From Saussurea involucrata (taxonomy: Eukaryota > Streptophyta > Magnoliopsida > Asterales > Asteraceae): a stretch of 64,000 nucleotides of DNA. The position numbers were made by a program, and so were the translations under genes. The DNA lies in the NCBI GenBank assembly GCA_033807775.1, contig CM066320.1, positions 180,640,784-180,704,783 of the forward strand, read 5' to 3'. The notes under the pieces are model-generated. The model did no database searches. It had not been told where the DNA came from and worked only from the letters and a program-made list of their open reading frames with translations. Shown piece by piece: positions 32,545-43,274 of this stretch (its first letter is position 1; each line of letters starts with the position of its first letter).

Positions 32545-33757
32545 GAGTAAACTCTACTTTTGGTCCTTAAGGTATATTGATTTCTTTGAAACAGAGACCT
32601 ATGGTTTCATAATTAGACTTTTCGTCCTCATGGTTTTGATTTTGCTTTGAAACAAGGACCCTGGCCACTAACCCCGTTAAAAACCTCCATTAGAGTCAGG
32701 GGTATTTTCGTCTTTTCACCCTTTTGTCTCTCATTTTGTAATTTGTTTTGTTTTTCCTTACTTTTATAAAAACCATCAAATTATAAGGACCTATTATGTA
32801 TTTAACTATTATATATCTCTATATATATATATATATACACATCACACAAAGGGGATCCATAGCTGCCAAAAACCTATCTCAGAGCAAAAACCTATCTCCT
32901 ATCAGATTCAACACGAAGGTATCTTACACAGAGGGGACGAAACCCACCCTCCCCTCCTTTTGAGATTTTGAATTTTTCTTAAAAATTTTCAAGAAATTGG
33001 AAATCATTTGAGTGTTTGGTTTGATTTTTTGTTCTCAGGTTGTTAATGTTGTTGATTTTAAACAAATTAAAGTGATTAGATTGAATTTTAAATCAACAAG
33101 AAAGTGTTTTTGAAAAATTAAAATGTCGACAGTTTCATGTTTGTTGTTCATCGTGGTGATTGGGATGGTGTTTTTTTTGCACGAATGATGAACACACACA
33201 CACATACAGTGGTGAAGAGGATGGTGGTTTTTAGCACGAATGATGAACACACACACACACACACACTCACTGTGTGGTGAAGATGATGGTGGTTTCGATG
33301 CACACACGATACACACATCGAAGCAGATTATCAGTGATGGTAATGTTCGCCGGAGTGGGTTTTTGGGTTGGTGATAGTGATGTTCATCGGTACTGTTTCA
33401 CCGGAGAAGAAGGGGAAGCGATGGTTTGGCCGGTGTGAGTTATTTACATTTTTTACCAAAACTTGGACGGGTTTTATATGTGTGTGTGTGTATATATATA
33501 TAATATGGCTAATTACATAACATGTCCTTGTAGTTTGATGTTTTTTATAAACTTAAGAAAAAAAACAAAAGGAATTGCAAAAAGAGGAATAAAACTATAT
33601 TGGACGAAAATACCCCTGTTTCTAACAGAGACTTTTAACGGAGTTAGTGGCCAGGTCATTGTTTCAGAGCAAAATCAAAACCATGAGGACGAAAAGTCTA
33701 ATTATGAAACCATAGGTTCTTGTTTCATACCTTAAGGACCAAAAGTAGAGTTTACTC
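32545..33757. mobile_element. Non-autonomous Mutator-like TIR element
   Basis: Inverted repeats of about 125-150 bp start GAGTAAACTCTACTTTTGG and end with its complement. The flanks TATAGTTAG (32536-32544) and TATAGTTAA (33758-33766) are a 9-bp duplication with one mismatch. The first eight bases (GAGTAAAC) are shared with the element at 1500-2151. The interior includes CA/GT microsatellites and two copies of a GCACGAATGATGAACACACA unit (33179, 33235). No transposase is visible. Confidence 0.78.
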
Positions 33758-34750
33758 TATAGTTAATCAGATTCTTGATTTTAGATCATGTATGACTTCT
33801 TATTATATTATTATTTGATTTGAAACATATGTCATTCATATTTGGTTGGATAAACTAGCTAGGTAGCAAAACAAACTTTATATGTTAAACTGGGAGCATT
33901 TTTTTTCATACATCTACCATAATGCTTAATACTGTGTGTATATATATATATATATACAAGCTTAATTAACTTTAACATTGAAACATTAATTCTTTTACTA
34001 GTTGGCTACCCGCGCAATGCGGCGTGTAACATCTCGATTTTTTTTGTATAAAATATTAAGATGGGTTTTATTGATAAATTATAATTTATTATATGATGGA
34101 TTAATTTTAGAGTTTAACCCCGAATAAGTTATGTTATTTGTTTTGTGGAATAATAAGTTAATGGGTAAACTTTAATTTTAATTTATAAATGAAGGGATTA
34201 AACTTGCCAAAGGTTGATACTTGGAGGGAGTGTTTGGGTAAAAGTGATTAAATTTAATACCATCACCGCCCTATTTTGATGTGAGGGGATGAGGTGTCTT
34301 GATGAGCTCACTTCTTAGCTTTGTGCAAGTGTGTGTGTGTGTGTGTTTTGGTATGGCAAGGAGAGAAGAGAGAAAGAAATCAGGAAGCAAAAGAAGAAGA
34401 AGAGAAGAAGAAAAGATTTCTTCTGCAAGAAAATAATCCAGACTGGTGTAAACAAAGGGTACTGTGGATTTGAAGTTGATTTTGCAAGAAAAGTGGGTTT
34501 TATCTCCATAAGGTGAGTTCATTCACTTTTTGCTTAAATCTATGTTTTCTGTCAAATTAAATGTTAAGAGGTGTGTATAAACTGTTTTGGGACTGTATGG
34601 ATGTGCTTAGAATAAGCTGAATGGAACAGACATGAAATTGGATCGAGGTTTTAATCTGCAGATGAAAGTTTTCGGGTAAAATGATATCATCCGGAAACCT
34701 CTGAATGAAGGTTTCCGGACAAGAAAAAGATACCCGGTAAGTATTGATTT

Positions 34751-35806
34751 TGTTAGTCCCAGATGGCTTAACAAGTATTGTAGAAGGGGGGGGGGTTGAA
34801 TACAATACTCAAAATTTTCACAATTTTAATTCTTTATATTGAAAATCTTTCAACTAGAATTACACAAAGAAACTTAAAGACTGTTGCGGAAAAGAACAGA
34901 TAAACTATTCTAACAATCTTTCACAAAGTAAACTAAACAATACAGCAGAGAACACTAAGAGCAAGGCTATAAGGTTATCAATCAATATGAAAATCTTGCA
35001 CTGAGAGAAATCCAGAAAGCGTAATTTGCATGGAGTCTTCATCTTCCTTTTATAGTGAGGATAAGGTACTGAGCATTAAATGCATGGTACTATTATCCTC
35101 AAGTCACTTGCAACGTACCAATGGTCTTTGGAAAAGTACCAGTGGACTTCTAAAAAGGTGATAAGTCACTATCACCTTTTTCTTGAAACCAGGAATAGAA
35201 GCCATGCTGAAATGACATATTCTAAAAAGATAATAAGACAAAATGTTACTTTTGCCTTGTATCAGATTTTGTCCCAAAATAAATGATCTTCTTTATGAGT
35301 ATTCAAGACAATATCACCGAAAGAGTTCCACCGATAATATTGTCAAGAATATATAACCATCTGCAAAGAAGTACTATTTCTTCAAAGTTCCTACCGAGTC
35401 TAAGAAGCATATCGGTGGAAGCTGTTCACCGAATCTGAAGGACTTTTCGGTGGAGACAGTTCACCGAGAAATGAGAGCCACTTCGGTGGAGAAGAAAGGC
35501 CACCGAAATTGTGAAGACAATTCGGTGGTGAGGATGGCCACCGAAATTGTTAAGACAATTCGGTGGTGATGAGGGCCACCGAAATTGTGAAGACAATCCG
35601 GTGGTGATGACTTGTTTGTTTGTTGAGAAGAGTCTTCTATTTTCCACAAGTAGAGAGTCTTCAAGCTTGGTTTCGGTTGATCTTCGACTTTACCGAACAT
35701 TTGCTATTTTATACAAGTCATTCAAAGAACCAAACTAAAAATATTCTAAGTAGGATTTTTAGGGAAAACATCGGTGAGTCAATTTCAAATCCTTGGTGAC
35801 CCAACA
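34751..35806 (-). repeat. 3' LTR of the Sirevirus-like element
   Basis: TGTTAG...CCAACA. It contains three tandem 38-bp units at 35501, 35539 and 35577, each able to form a hairpin (CCACCGAAATTGT, 4-base loop, ACAATTCGGTGG), within a wider cluster of TCGGTGG/CCACCGA words from 35330 to 35615. Confidence 0.92.
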
Positions 35807-35822
35807 ATCTCCCCCTATTTGA
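35807..35822 (-). other. Polypurine tract of the Sirevirus-like element
   Basis: On the minus strand AAATAGGGGGAGAT immediately precedes the 3' LTR start TGTTGGGTC, the expected site for plus-strand priming. Confidence 0.8.
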
Positions 35823-36114
35823 ATTTGAGCTCCTTTCTTAGGATATTTAAGAGTATTGAAAAGTAAAGTGCATTTTGACCCTTTTTACTCTTTTTGGGTT
35901 CTTTTCACATAGACCATTCTTTTTGTTCTTTTTGATCTTTTTCTTTTTGTATGAGTATGTATACTATGTACAATATTTACAAGTAAATGAAAGTGAGGAT
36001 ATGTACCTAAATAAAATTCAAATAGAGAGATACTTGTATTAAGATAAGTTTTCTCGTACATTTTTACAAAATGAGAAACAAACTTTTTACAAGTACCAAA
36101 AGAAAAGAGAGAAC

Positions 36115-38028
36115 CTATTTCTCGGTGGTTTGCCTCCGTTTAATTTCATCCGTCACATTTTTGAAGAAGGGTTGAGCTTCGGGAATGTAAGGAAATAGGT
36201 TGTAGATACCTTGAAGGAACAGAGTATCGGCAATGGAAATCTGAGCAAATCTGAAGAAGGATCTTCGACCGAAACCATCATTGAAGTAAAGCCCCGGAAT
36301 CGGTGCAAGGCTCAGAGTTGTGGAGGGATGTGGTACCGAGGTAGGAAGGGATAGATTCAGGTTGCTGACATTTGGAATCCTTCCTTCAGATGCCATCTCT
36401 TTGAATACTTTGTCTATGGGATTCTTGACCTTGGGAACCCGAATATCTTCTTTCATTGATTGAAGTTTGGCCCTTTCATCGGTGGAAAGGATGATGTTGT
36501 GTTTTCTTTTGATCTCCTTCATCCTATTCATCAAACCTTCAATGCATTTGATGAAAGTGTCCTTCTTCGGGTTTGAACTTTTGACAAGATGTTGAGAGAT
36601 TTCGAACCATTTAGTGAGGCCGAAATTCTTGAGATGGACATCTGTCAAGCTTTTCAACGAACCATCATCTCTGTTAATGATTAGCCTGATATCCTTTGGG
36701 TTGACTCTGGAAGTAGCAATTTTGGCACTTGTGATTGTGGCTGAGCTCATTCGGTGGTGCATGGTTCTTTTGTACCAGGCAATTTCTTCGTTCTTTTCTT
36801 CTTCAAATGCACTTAGTACCGATTTTTGAGTTTGGATGGCATCAGTGGACTTCACTTTGGCGGCTTCTTCTTCGGCAGCTTTCATGGATAGAGCTTTAGA
36901 TTTATCCAAAGCTATTTGGGCAAGTTTAGCTTCCTCAATTTCTTGAGGGGAAAGGCCGAGATCGGTGAAAGCTGTTTGAGGAAGAGGCTTGAGTTTTAGA
37001 GTTTCAGCACCTTTAGGTCTTGCCCCATACTTAGCCAATTCTTTCTTCTTCTTTTCTTCCTTTGCCAAGTCTTCGGCCGAAATTACCTTCTTTCCTTTAT
37101 CTTTGGGAGCTTTGCTCGATTGCTCCCCCTCAGATGATGCAATCACTTCCACGATCTTAGGGATTTTGGTTTTCGGTGAAGAGATGGATTCGGTGGTGCC
37201 TGTATGAATTGGTGAGTTTTGAGGTGATTTCGGTGGTGGTGATGCTTTCGGTGGAGAAGGGGTTTTCGGTGGAGGCTTGTTGCTGGTAGATTTCTTGAGA
37301 GTGGGAAGTTTTCCTGGTGTAGTAGTGGTTTTCTCCCCCTCAGCCACAGCCGGAAACTTAAAACCCATCTCATAAAATACTTTATCGAATTTGGAGTGAA
37401 GAGAGGCCAAGCTTGAAGACATAGCATCGGGAACCAGTGAGAAATCACCCAAGCTCATTTCCCATTCAGATTTATCGGTGGTGGAGGCCTTTGTGAGGGA
37501 TGCCACCTTTGAAGACAAAGTATCAAGGGATTCATTTATTGGTGTAAGGGCATCGGTGATGGCGTTGAAAAGAAGTTGAGGCAACTTAGTCTCAAGAGTT
37601 GAAATTCTAGAGTTGGCCTGGGAGATCAAGGAAATGGTAGATTGTAGAAAAGTAGAGTGTTGGCCATGGTGTGTGGAAACATAACCACCGATTTCTGGGA
37701 AAGAACATCGGTAGCGTAGGGGATCAGTTTCTGTAGGCCGATGTGGGAGGAAAACTGCTAACTCATCGGGATAGAGAATTCTCGGTGGTGGAGAATCCTG
37801 CTGAATCGGTGTTGGTGATCTTTGCGGGGTGGGCGATCGGTGTGGAGTAGGAGATCGCCGGGGAGAATCCAGATGTGCTGGTGAGGGAGTCTCGGTGGGA
37901 TTTTTTTCGGTGGACGGGATGATTCGGGGAGAACCAGTGTCCTCCAAAAGAAAATCAAAGAAATCTCTCGGGGGGGGGGGGGGGGGGATGTAATGGGGGG
38001 GAACCCTGATTGGGTTGTGCATCATCAT
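36115..38028 (-). CDS. Env-like region, C-terminal ORF of the Sirevirus-like element
   Basis: A 637-residue frame begins in a poly-proline run (PPHYIPPPPPPRDFFDFLLE) and has a long low-complexity stretch rich in Pro, Ser, Thr and Lys (about residues 40-120 and 230-310). A Lys/Glu-rich helical segment (KGKKVISAEDLAKEEKKKKE; about 310-400) follows, and then a more ordered C-terminal half with EWYK-type and LTKWFEISQHL segments. I see no convincing signal peptide. Sirevirus elements carry an extra ORF here that the literature calls envelope-like, but nothing in this part shows membrane fusion function. Its frame equals that of the 362-codon ORF upstream; two homopolymer runs separate them. Confidence 0.7.
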   Translation of the reverse strand: MMMHNPIRVPPHYIPPPPPPRDFFDFLLEDTGSPRIIPSTEKNPTETPSPAHLDSPRRSPTPHRSPTPQRSPTPIQQDSPPPRILYPDELAVFLPHRPTETDPLRYRCSFPEIGGYVSTHHGQHSTFLQSTISLISQANSRISTLETKLPQLLFNAITDALTPINESLDTLSSKVASLTKASTTDKSEWEMSLGDFSLVPDAMSSSLASLHSKFDKVFYEMGFKFPAVAEGEKTTTTPGKLPTLKKSTSNKPPPKTPSPPKASPPPKSPQNSPIHTGTTESISSPKTKIPKIVEVIASSEGEQSSKAPKDKGKKVISAEDLAKEEKKKKELAKYGARPKGAETLKLKPLPQTAFTDLGLSPQEIEEAKLAQIALDKSKALSMKAAEEEAAKVKSTDAIQTQKSVLSAFEEEKNEEIAWYKRTMHHRMSSATITSAKIATSRVNPKDIRLIINRDDGSLKSLTDVHLKNFGLTKWFEISQHLVKSSNPKKDTFIKCIEGLMNRMKEIKRKHNIILSTDERAKLQSMKEDIRVPKVKNPIDKVFKEMASEGRIPNVSNLNLSLPTSVPHPSTTLSLAPIPGLYFNDGFGRRSFFRFAQISIADTLFLQGIYNLFPYIPEAQPFFKNVTDEIKRRQTTEK

Positions 38029-38236
38029 CGATCATAAACTGACCGGGTGAAAGGCCGCGAAGTGTCAAATCTACTCCTTCGAGGGAAGAGGGCTCGAAGT
38101 CATCTCTTTCACCCGAAGAAGTGGGTGAAGAGGCAAATGTAGGGAGTTCCTTTTCTACAACCGTGGTCTTTTGAGAGACCTCAGAGGAGTCGGTTGAGGG
38201 TTTAACAAATTCCCTAGAATGGGATGGTTCAGTCAA
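37955..38236 (-). pseudogene. Env-like region, middle segment between two poly-C runs
   Basis: A 93-codon open stretch in a different frame links the upstream 362-codon ORF to the downstream 637-codon ORF. It is bounded by C-runs (minus strand) at about 38268-38283 and 37971-37987, each coding for polyproline. Reading continues smoothly in this frame on the far side of the first run, so the interruptions look like single-base length changes in homopolymers. The listed first codon is TTG, not ATG, and it is unlikely to be an independent gene. Confidence 0.6.
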
Positions 38237-38253
38237 ATGTACCCGAGATCTTT

Positions 38254-39342
38254 TTAGAGAAGATTTCGGGGGGGGGGGGGGGGAGATGAGTGCCTCCGCT
38301 TAGAAGGTTTTTGAACCGGGGAAGCCGTCGAGTGTTCTCTCGTTGGCATGGTTCTAGAAGCGGGTGCAGAGGTGTCGGTGGCCTTTTGATGTTCCTTTTT
38401 AGCGCCACCGGACTTTACTCGAGGACGAGGAGAAGGGGCCACGACATTTGGAGTGACCTCGGGAATTTCCAGGTGACGAAACCCGGGAATTTCCGCATCA
38501 CCCCAATGTAGTTCGGGAGAGAGAGCAAAAGAAATCATACCTTGTCGTAAAGGGCGATCGGTTGCGAGCGGTTTAACATTTAGAGTTTTGGTGCCAACGA
38601 GCGGAGACGACCAGTCATATGTGAATCTTGGAGTAGATGAGTTGCGATCGGTATCCAATGCTTTAGAAAGTTTATGTTGAATGATCATCGAGAGGAAACG
38701 AGGATATGCAACATAGCATTTCCTTGGTTGCTTAATTACCTCAACAAGTTCAGTGAAGAAGTATTGAGCGAAGTCAACTTTCCTTTGAAAGATGAGGGCA
38801 TGAGCGAGCTTTGTAATATATGACGGTGATTGATCGTGCCCACTAGTCTTGCGAGAGAGACAATGTATAATGTGGGCAAAGAAAAAATTCCATATGCCGC
38901 CCATTTTGCTTCGAAGGAGAGTGTCGGGGCCCTTTTTAGATGAATCATCAATAACATACCCAAGAGTTTGAACAACGTCTTCAATAATGGTATCGACATG
39001 TAAATCATCATATCGAGAAAAGGTTTGGATTTTGAGAGCTAGGCGAACATCATCGACCCCAAAGGTAAGGTCGTGATCACCTTCTTCATTGGAAAGAATG
39101 GAGGCGTGAATGGCTTCGTTTGAGGGATCGTACACACAGGTTAACCAAAACTGTCCAATGAGCATTTTGCTCATTTTAGGGTTGCAGGTGAAAGCATGGA
39201 GGAGAGGAGATCGGGTGAGAAACTTGGTTACCGAGGAGAACTCAGGATGAGATGAGTTGGAATCGAAGCGGGCAACATGATTGCATGCATTGAACTTGAG
39301 GTCTTCGAATCGAGTGGGAACAGCGGATCTGGAGGATGCCAT
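38254..39342 (-). CDS. Env-like region, N-terminal ORF of the Sirevirus-like element
   Basis: A 362-residue frame starting MASSRSAVPTRFEDLKFNAC. Residues about 10-250 form an ordered domain with KFLTRSPLLHAFTCNPKMSK, LIGQFWLTCVYD and GIWNFFFAHIIHCLSRKTSG, a layout I recognise from ORFs placed after pol in Copia elements of the daisy family. The tail is basic and Ser/Pro-rich and runs into the first polyproline tract, where the frame stops. Its function is unknown. It starts about 650 bp after the pol stop, so it must be expressed from its own start, by splicing, or by read-through. I do not see a signal peptide. Confidence 0.7.
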   Translation of the reverse strand: MASSRSAVPTRFEDLKFNACNHVARFDSNSSHPEFSSVTKFLTRSPLLHAFTCNPKMSKMLIGQFWLTCVYDPSNEAIHASILSNEEGDHDLTFGVDDVRLALKIQTFSRYDDLHVDTIIEDVVQTLGYVIDDSSKKGPDTLLRSKMGGIWNFFFAHIIHCLSRKTSGHDQSPSYITKLAHALIFQRKVDFAQYFFTELVEVIKQPRKCYVAYPRFLSMIIQHKLSKALDTDRNSSTPRFTYDWSSPLVGTKTLNVKPLATDRPLRQGMISFALSPELHWGDAEIPGFRHLEIPEVTPNVVAPSPRPRVKSGGAKKEHQKATDTSAPASRTMPTREHSTASPVQKPSKRRHSSPPPPPRNLL

Positions 39343-39986
39343 TGAAATGGTTATTGAAGGTTTTTAGAGAGAGGAAGGGTTGCAGGTTTCGTGTGAGTGA
39401 AAAGTGAGGGAAAAGAAATTTAGGGATTAAGAGTATATATAGAGGCGGAAGAAGGTAAAAAATAATGATGAAAAACGGCTAGAAGGGGAAAGGTCTCACA
39501 TCACTGACAACTTTTAGGTATTTGGAGACTCAAGAAGGCATGGGGAATCGTAATGGATAAGAAGAAAGGAAATCGGTGATGATTCGGTGGACACAGTACC
39601 GAAGTCTCACCGACGATGGAGAGTCGGTGTGAGACTCGAATTTCGGTGGAAGGGCACAAAGGTACCACCGAAGGGCACAAAGGGCACAAAGGTACCACCG
39701 AAGTTTCCTTTGGTGGAAGAATGGAGAAGACCTTCGGTGATGGAAGATTCCACCGAATTTAGATTTAGGTAGAAGAGAAGAGAGTACCTTCGGTGTTGAC
39801 TTGATTCCACCGAATCATGTGACAAGAGATTTCGGTGTAGGGGAAAGTTTCCACCGAATTGATGTTTCGGTGGTAAGGGAAGAAAGTGTGATATCGGGGT
39901 AAGGATTTTGGTAGAGATGAAATCGGAGTAGAAGCACAAAGAAATTTGTCCACCGATGTGAGATCGGTGTAGAATAAAAACACATT
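39343..39986 (-). other. Spacer between pol and the env-like ORF with TCGGTGG repeats
   Basis: Non-coding, but from 39560 to 39975 it contains more than a dozen copies of TTCGGTGG, CCACCGAA or one-base variants, the same octamer that dominates the LTR. A TATA-like TATATATAG occurs near 39436 and could drive the env-like ORF, which is speculative. Confidence 0.55.
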
Positions 39987-42900
39987 TTATTCTTGTAGAT
40001 TGCACATTCCAAGTTCACTTATCAGAAAGTTGAACCTGGTTTCATCAAGGGGTTTAGTAAATAAATCAGCAAGTTGCAAATCGGTGGGAATGAAGTGCAG
40101 CTCAACGTCACCTTTGGAAATGTGGTCCCTGATGAAGTGATACATGATATCTATGTGTGTAGATCTGGAGTGAAGAACAGGATTGTTTGCAATAGCTATT
40201 GCACTGGAATTATCACACATAATTGGGACTTTAGAAAAGAATTGATTGTAGTCCCTGAGTTGGTTTCTCATCCACAGGATCTGAGCACAACAGCTTCCAG
40301 CAGCTACATATTCAGCCTCAGCAGTAGAGGTTGACACAGAGTTTTGTTTCTTGCTGGACCAACTTACTAATTTACCACCAAGAAGTTGGCAACTTCCTGT
40401 AGTACTCTTTCTATCAATCTGGGAACCTGCATAATCTGAATCTGAATACCCAATTAGTTCAAAACCTGAGTCTTTGGGATACCAAAGACCCAAGTGCAAG
40501 GTACCCTTGAGATACCGAAAAATCCGTTTTACAGCCTTTAAATGCGATTCTTTAGGATTGGCCTGATAACGTGCACAAAGACAAGTGGCAAACATAATGT
40601 CCGGTCTGCTAGCAGTTAAGTATAGAAGAGAACCAATCATTCCTCGATAAAGGATAATGTCCACAGATTCACCTTTAGGATCAGCATTGAGTTTCAAAGG
40701 TGGTGCCATGGGAGTTTTCATAGGAGAGCTATCTAGAAAGTTGAATTTCTTTAGAAGGTCACGAATATATTTACTTTGGTTTATAAAAATTCCTTCTGAA
40801 GTTTGTTTGACCTGAAGGCCCAAAAAGAATGTAAGCTCTCCCATCATGCTCATCTCATATTCACTCATCATGAGAGAAGCAAACTCATCACAAAGTGATT
40901 CATTAGTGGCACCAAAGATGATGTCATCAACATAGATTTGGACAAGAATGAGATTACCTGAGGTTTCCTTGATGAAGAGAGTGTTGTCGATTTTACCTCT
41001 GGAATATCCATGCTTTAGAAGGAAGTTGGCAAGAGTGTCATACCAAGCACGAGGAGCTTGCTTGAGACCATAGAGAGCCTTGTCAAGTCTGTACACATAG
41101 TCTGGATGAGCTGGGTCTTCAAAGCCAGGAGGTTGTTTCACATAGACTTCCTCTGCAAGTTCCCCATTGAGGAAGGCACTTTTAACATCCATTTGAAAGA
41201 CCCTAAAATTTCTGTAGGCAACATGAGCCAGAAAGATTCTTATAGCTTCAAGTCTTGCAACAGGGGCAAATGTTTCATCATAGTCAATGCCCTCTTCCTG
41301 TCTGTATCCTTGAGCTACTAGTCTGGCCTTGTTTATGATAACTGTACCATCTCCATCCATCTTGTTTCTGAATATCCATTTGGTTCCAATGATTGTCTTC
41401 TTTCGGGGTCTGGGAACCAATCTCCAAACTTTGTTTCTCTCAAACTGAGAAAGTTCTTCTTGCATGGCAGTGATCCAACAAGGATCTGAGAGAGCTTCAT
41501 CAATCTTTTTGGGTTCAATAAAAGAGAGAAAATTCACATAGAGACAAATATTTCCAACTCCTCTACGAGTTTGGACACCTGCTTGCTGATCACCAATGAT
41601 TTGGTCTATGGGGTGATCTTTGGTCCATTTGGTTGCAGGAGGTAAAGGTGGTGGAATGTTTTGTGTTTGGGGTGAAGAAGTAGTGGGATCAGAGGTTCGG
41701 TGTGAGGCAATGGGATTGGTGGATGATATGGGATCAGTGGAGGGATGAGCGTCGGTGGGAAAAGGTACATCGGTGGTGACATGGTCAATTTCGGTGGGAG
41801 ATATAGAAGGTGATCCAACTTGATTATTTTCGGTAGAAGGAATTGGTGGGTTCAATGGAATGGGAGAAGCATCGGTGGAGTTGGTTTGGGGAGCATTATC
41901 GATGCATGAGGAGATCCATCTGTGTAGTTCATCATCATCATCATTTGGAAGAGATGAGGATCTCAAATCATCAAACTTAACATGAATAGATTCATCAATG
42001 CATTTTCTCCTTAGGTTGAACACACGATATGCTTTGGAGGAAAGAGAGTATCCAACAAAAATTCCTTCATCAGCTTTGGGATCAAACTTCCCAAGGTTGT
42101 CACGATCATTTAGAATAAAACACACACAGCCGAACACATGAAGAAAGCCAATATTTGGTTTTCTGCCATGGAAAACTTCATATGGGGTTTTATCATGCCT
42201 TTTAGAGATTACCGACCTGTTTTGGGTAAAACAAGCAGTATTAACAGCTTCAGCCCAAAAATAGGTAGGTGGATTTGATTCACTTAACATGGATCTGGCA
42301 GCCTCACACAGAGTTCTATTTTTCCTTTCCACCACTCCATTTTGTTGTGGAGTTCGTACTGCAGAAAAGTTCTGAGAAATTCCTTTCTCAGTAAAGAAGT
42401 TTTCAAGAGCACTGTTTCTGAATTCAGTGCCATTATCACTTCTTACTGACCGAACAAGTTGGCCATTCAGAACTTCATTTTTCTTGACAAAATTGATGAT
42501 TTCTTCGGTAGCATCACTTTTGTACCTGAGAAAAGAGACCCAGGTATATCTGGTAAATTCATCAACAATTACAAGAATGTACCTTTTTCCTCCTAGACTA
42601 GGAGTGCTGACAGGTCCACATAGGTCCATGTGCAGCATCTGCAGTGGAAGGGTGATGGAAGAGCATTGCTTTGTCTTGAAGGATGTTTTGGTGAGCTTCC
42701 CTTTTTCACATGCATCACACAACTTTTCTTTGACAAAATTCAGCTTTGGCATACTAGTCACCAACTCTTTATTTGAAATTTTATGGAGAGTTTTGAAATT
42801 AAGATGAGAGAGACGTTTATGCCACAACCAGTTCCTTTTGGATGTGTCATCTGACACAAAGCAGACATTGGATGAATTGTTGCTCAGTCCCATGTCAATG

Positions 42901-43274
42901 ACATAGACATTTTCCATCCTTTCTCCAGATAACACCACGTTGAAGTTTTTGTCCACAACAGTACAGATACAAAGTTCAAAGATAACTTTATATCCAAGAT
43001 CACACAGTTGGCTAATGCTGAGAAGATTATGCATGAGACCTTCAACAAATGCCACTTTATTGAAAGTGACAGATCCATTTGTGAGAGTTCCATAACCTTT
43101 GGTGTAGCCTTTAGAGTTGTCACCAAAAGTGACAGATGGACCCTTTTCAGACACATAGTTGATGAGAAGAGATTTGTTTCCGGTCATGTGGCGTGAGCAC
43201 CCACTATCCAGATACCATATTTGATGGTGCTCAGAAACCTGCATGCACACACAGATTAGTTCTTTGGTACCCAT
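39987..43274 (-). CDS. Copia pol polyprotein: protease, integrase, RT, RNase H
   Basis: A continuous 1095-residue frame. Near residue 20 is the protease active site WYLDSGCSRHMTG (Asp-Ser-Gly). At about 150-200 is the zinc-binding module WHKRLSHLNF...CDACEKGK. At about 210-330 is the integrase core with acidic residues in MLHMDLCGPV, VRSDNGTEF and VVERKNRT. A variable Pro/Ser/Thr hinge follows (about 470-560). RT spans about 610-860 with TKWIFRNKMDGDG, QMDVKSAFLNGEL and the catalytic YVDDIIFGA. RNase H runs from GYSDSDYAGSQIDRKSTTG through STAEAEYVAAGSCCAQ to the C-terminal LADLFTKPLD motif. Every catalytic residue I can check is present. Gag lies upstream in other frames, so translation as one gag-pol product would need a frame change near 43260. 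Confidence 0.93.
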   Translation of the reverse strand: MGTKELICVCMQVSEHHQIWYLDSGCSRHMTGNKSLLINYVSEKGPSVTFGDNSKGYTKGYGTLTNGSVTFNKVAFVEGLMHNLLSISQLCDLGYKVIFELCICTVVDKNFNVVLSGERMENVYVIDMGLSNNSSNVCFVSDDTSKRNWLWHKRLSHLNFKTLHKISNKELVTSMPKLNFVKEKLCDACEKGKLTKTSFKTKQCSSITLPLQMLHMDLCGPVSTPSLGGKRYILVIVDEFTRYTWVSFLRYKSDATEEIINFVKKNEVLNGQLVRSVRSDNGTEFRNSALENFFTEKGISQNFSAVRTPQQNGVVERKNRTLCEAARSMLSESNPPTYFWAEAVNTACFTQNRSVISKRHDKTPYEVFHGRKPNIGFLHVFGCVCFILNDRDNLGKFDPKADEGIFVGYSLSSKAYRVFNLRRKCIDESIHVKFDDLRSSSLPNDDDDELHRWISSCIDNAPQTNSTDASPIPLNPPIPSTENNQVGSPSISPTEIDHVTTDVPFPTDAHPSTDPISSTNPIASHRTSDPTTSSPQTQNIPPPLPPATKWTKDHPIDQIIGDQQAGVQTRRGVGNICLYVNFLSFIEPKKIDEALSDPCWITAMQEELSQFERNKVWRLVPRPRKKTIIGTKWIFRNKMDGDGTVIINKARLVAQGYRQEEGIDYDETFAPVARLEAIRIFLAHVAYRNFRVFQMDVKSAFLNGELAEEVYVKQPPGFEDPAHPDYVYRLDKALYGLKQAPRAWYDTLANFLLKHGYSRGKIDNTLFIKETSGNLILVQIYVDDIIFGATNESLCDEFASLMMSEYEMSMMGELTFFLGLQVKQTSEGIFINQSKYIRDLLKKFNFLDSSPMKTPMAPPLKLNADPKGESVDIILYRGMIGSLLYLTASRPDIMFATCLCARYQANPKESHLKAVKRIFRYLKGTLHLGLWYPKDSGFELIGYSDSDYAGSQIDRKSTTGSCQLLGGKLVSWSSKKQNSVSTSTAEAEYVAAGSCCAQILWMRNQLRDYNQFFSKVPIMCDNSSAIAIANNPVLHSRSTHIDIMYHFIRDHISKGDVELHFIPTDLQLADLFTKPLDETRFNFLISELGMCNLQE

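Noticed and set aside
35501..35614. CRISPR-like repeat array
   Set aside because: Regular 38-bp units, but they lie inside a plant LTR, each is a hairpin, there are no unique spacers, and the host is a eukaryote.
36115..39342. A true viral envelope gene or an integrated virus
   Set aside because: I see no signal peptide, fusion peptide or convincing membrane anchor; it is a retrotransposon ORF in the env-like position, and the function is unproven.
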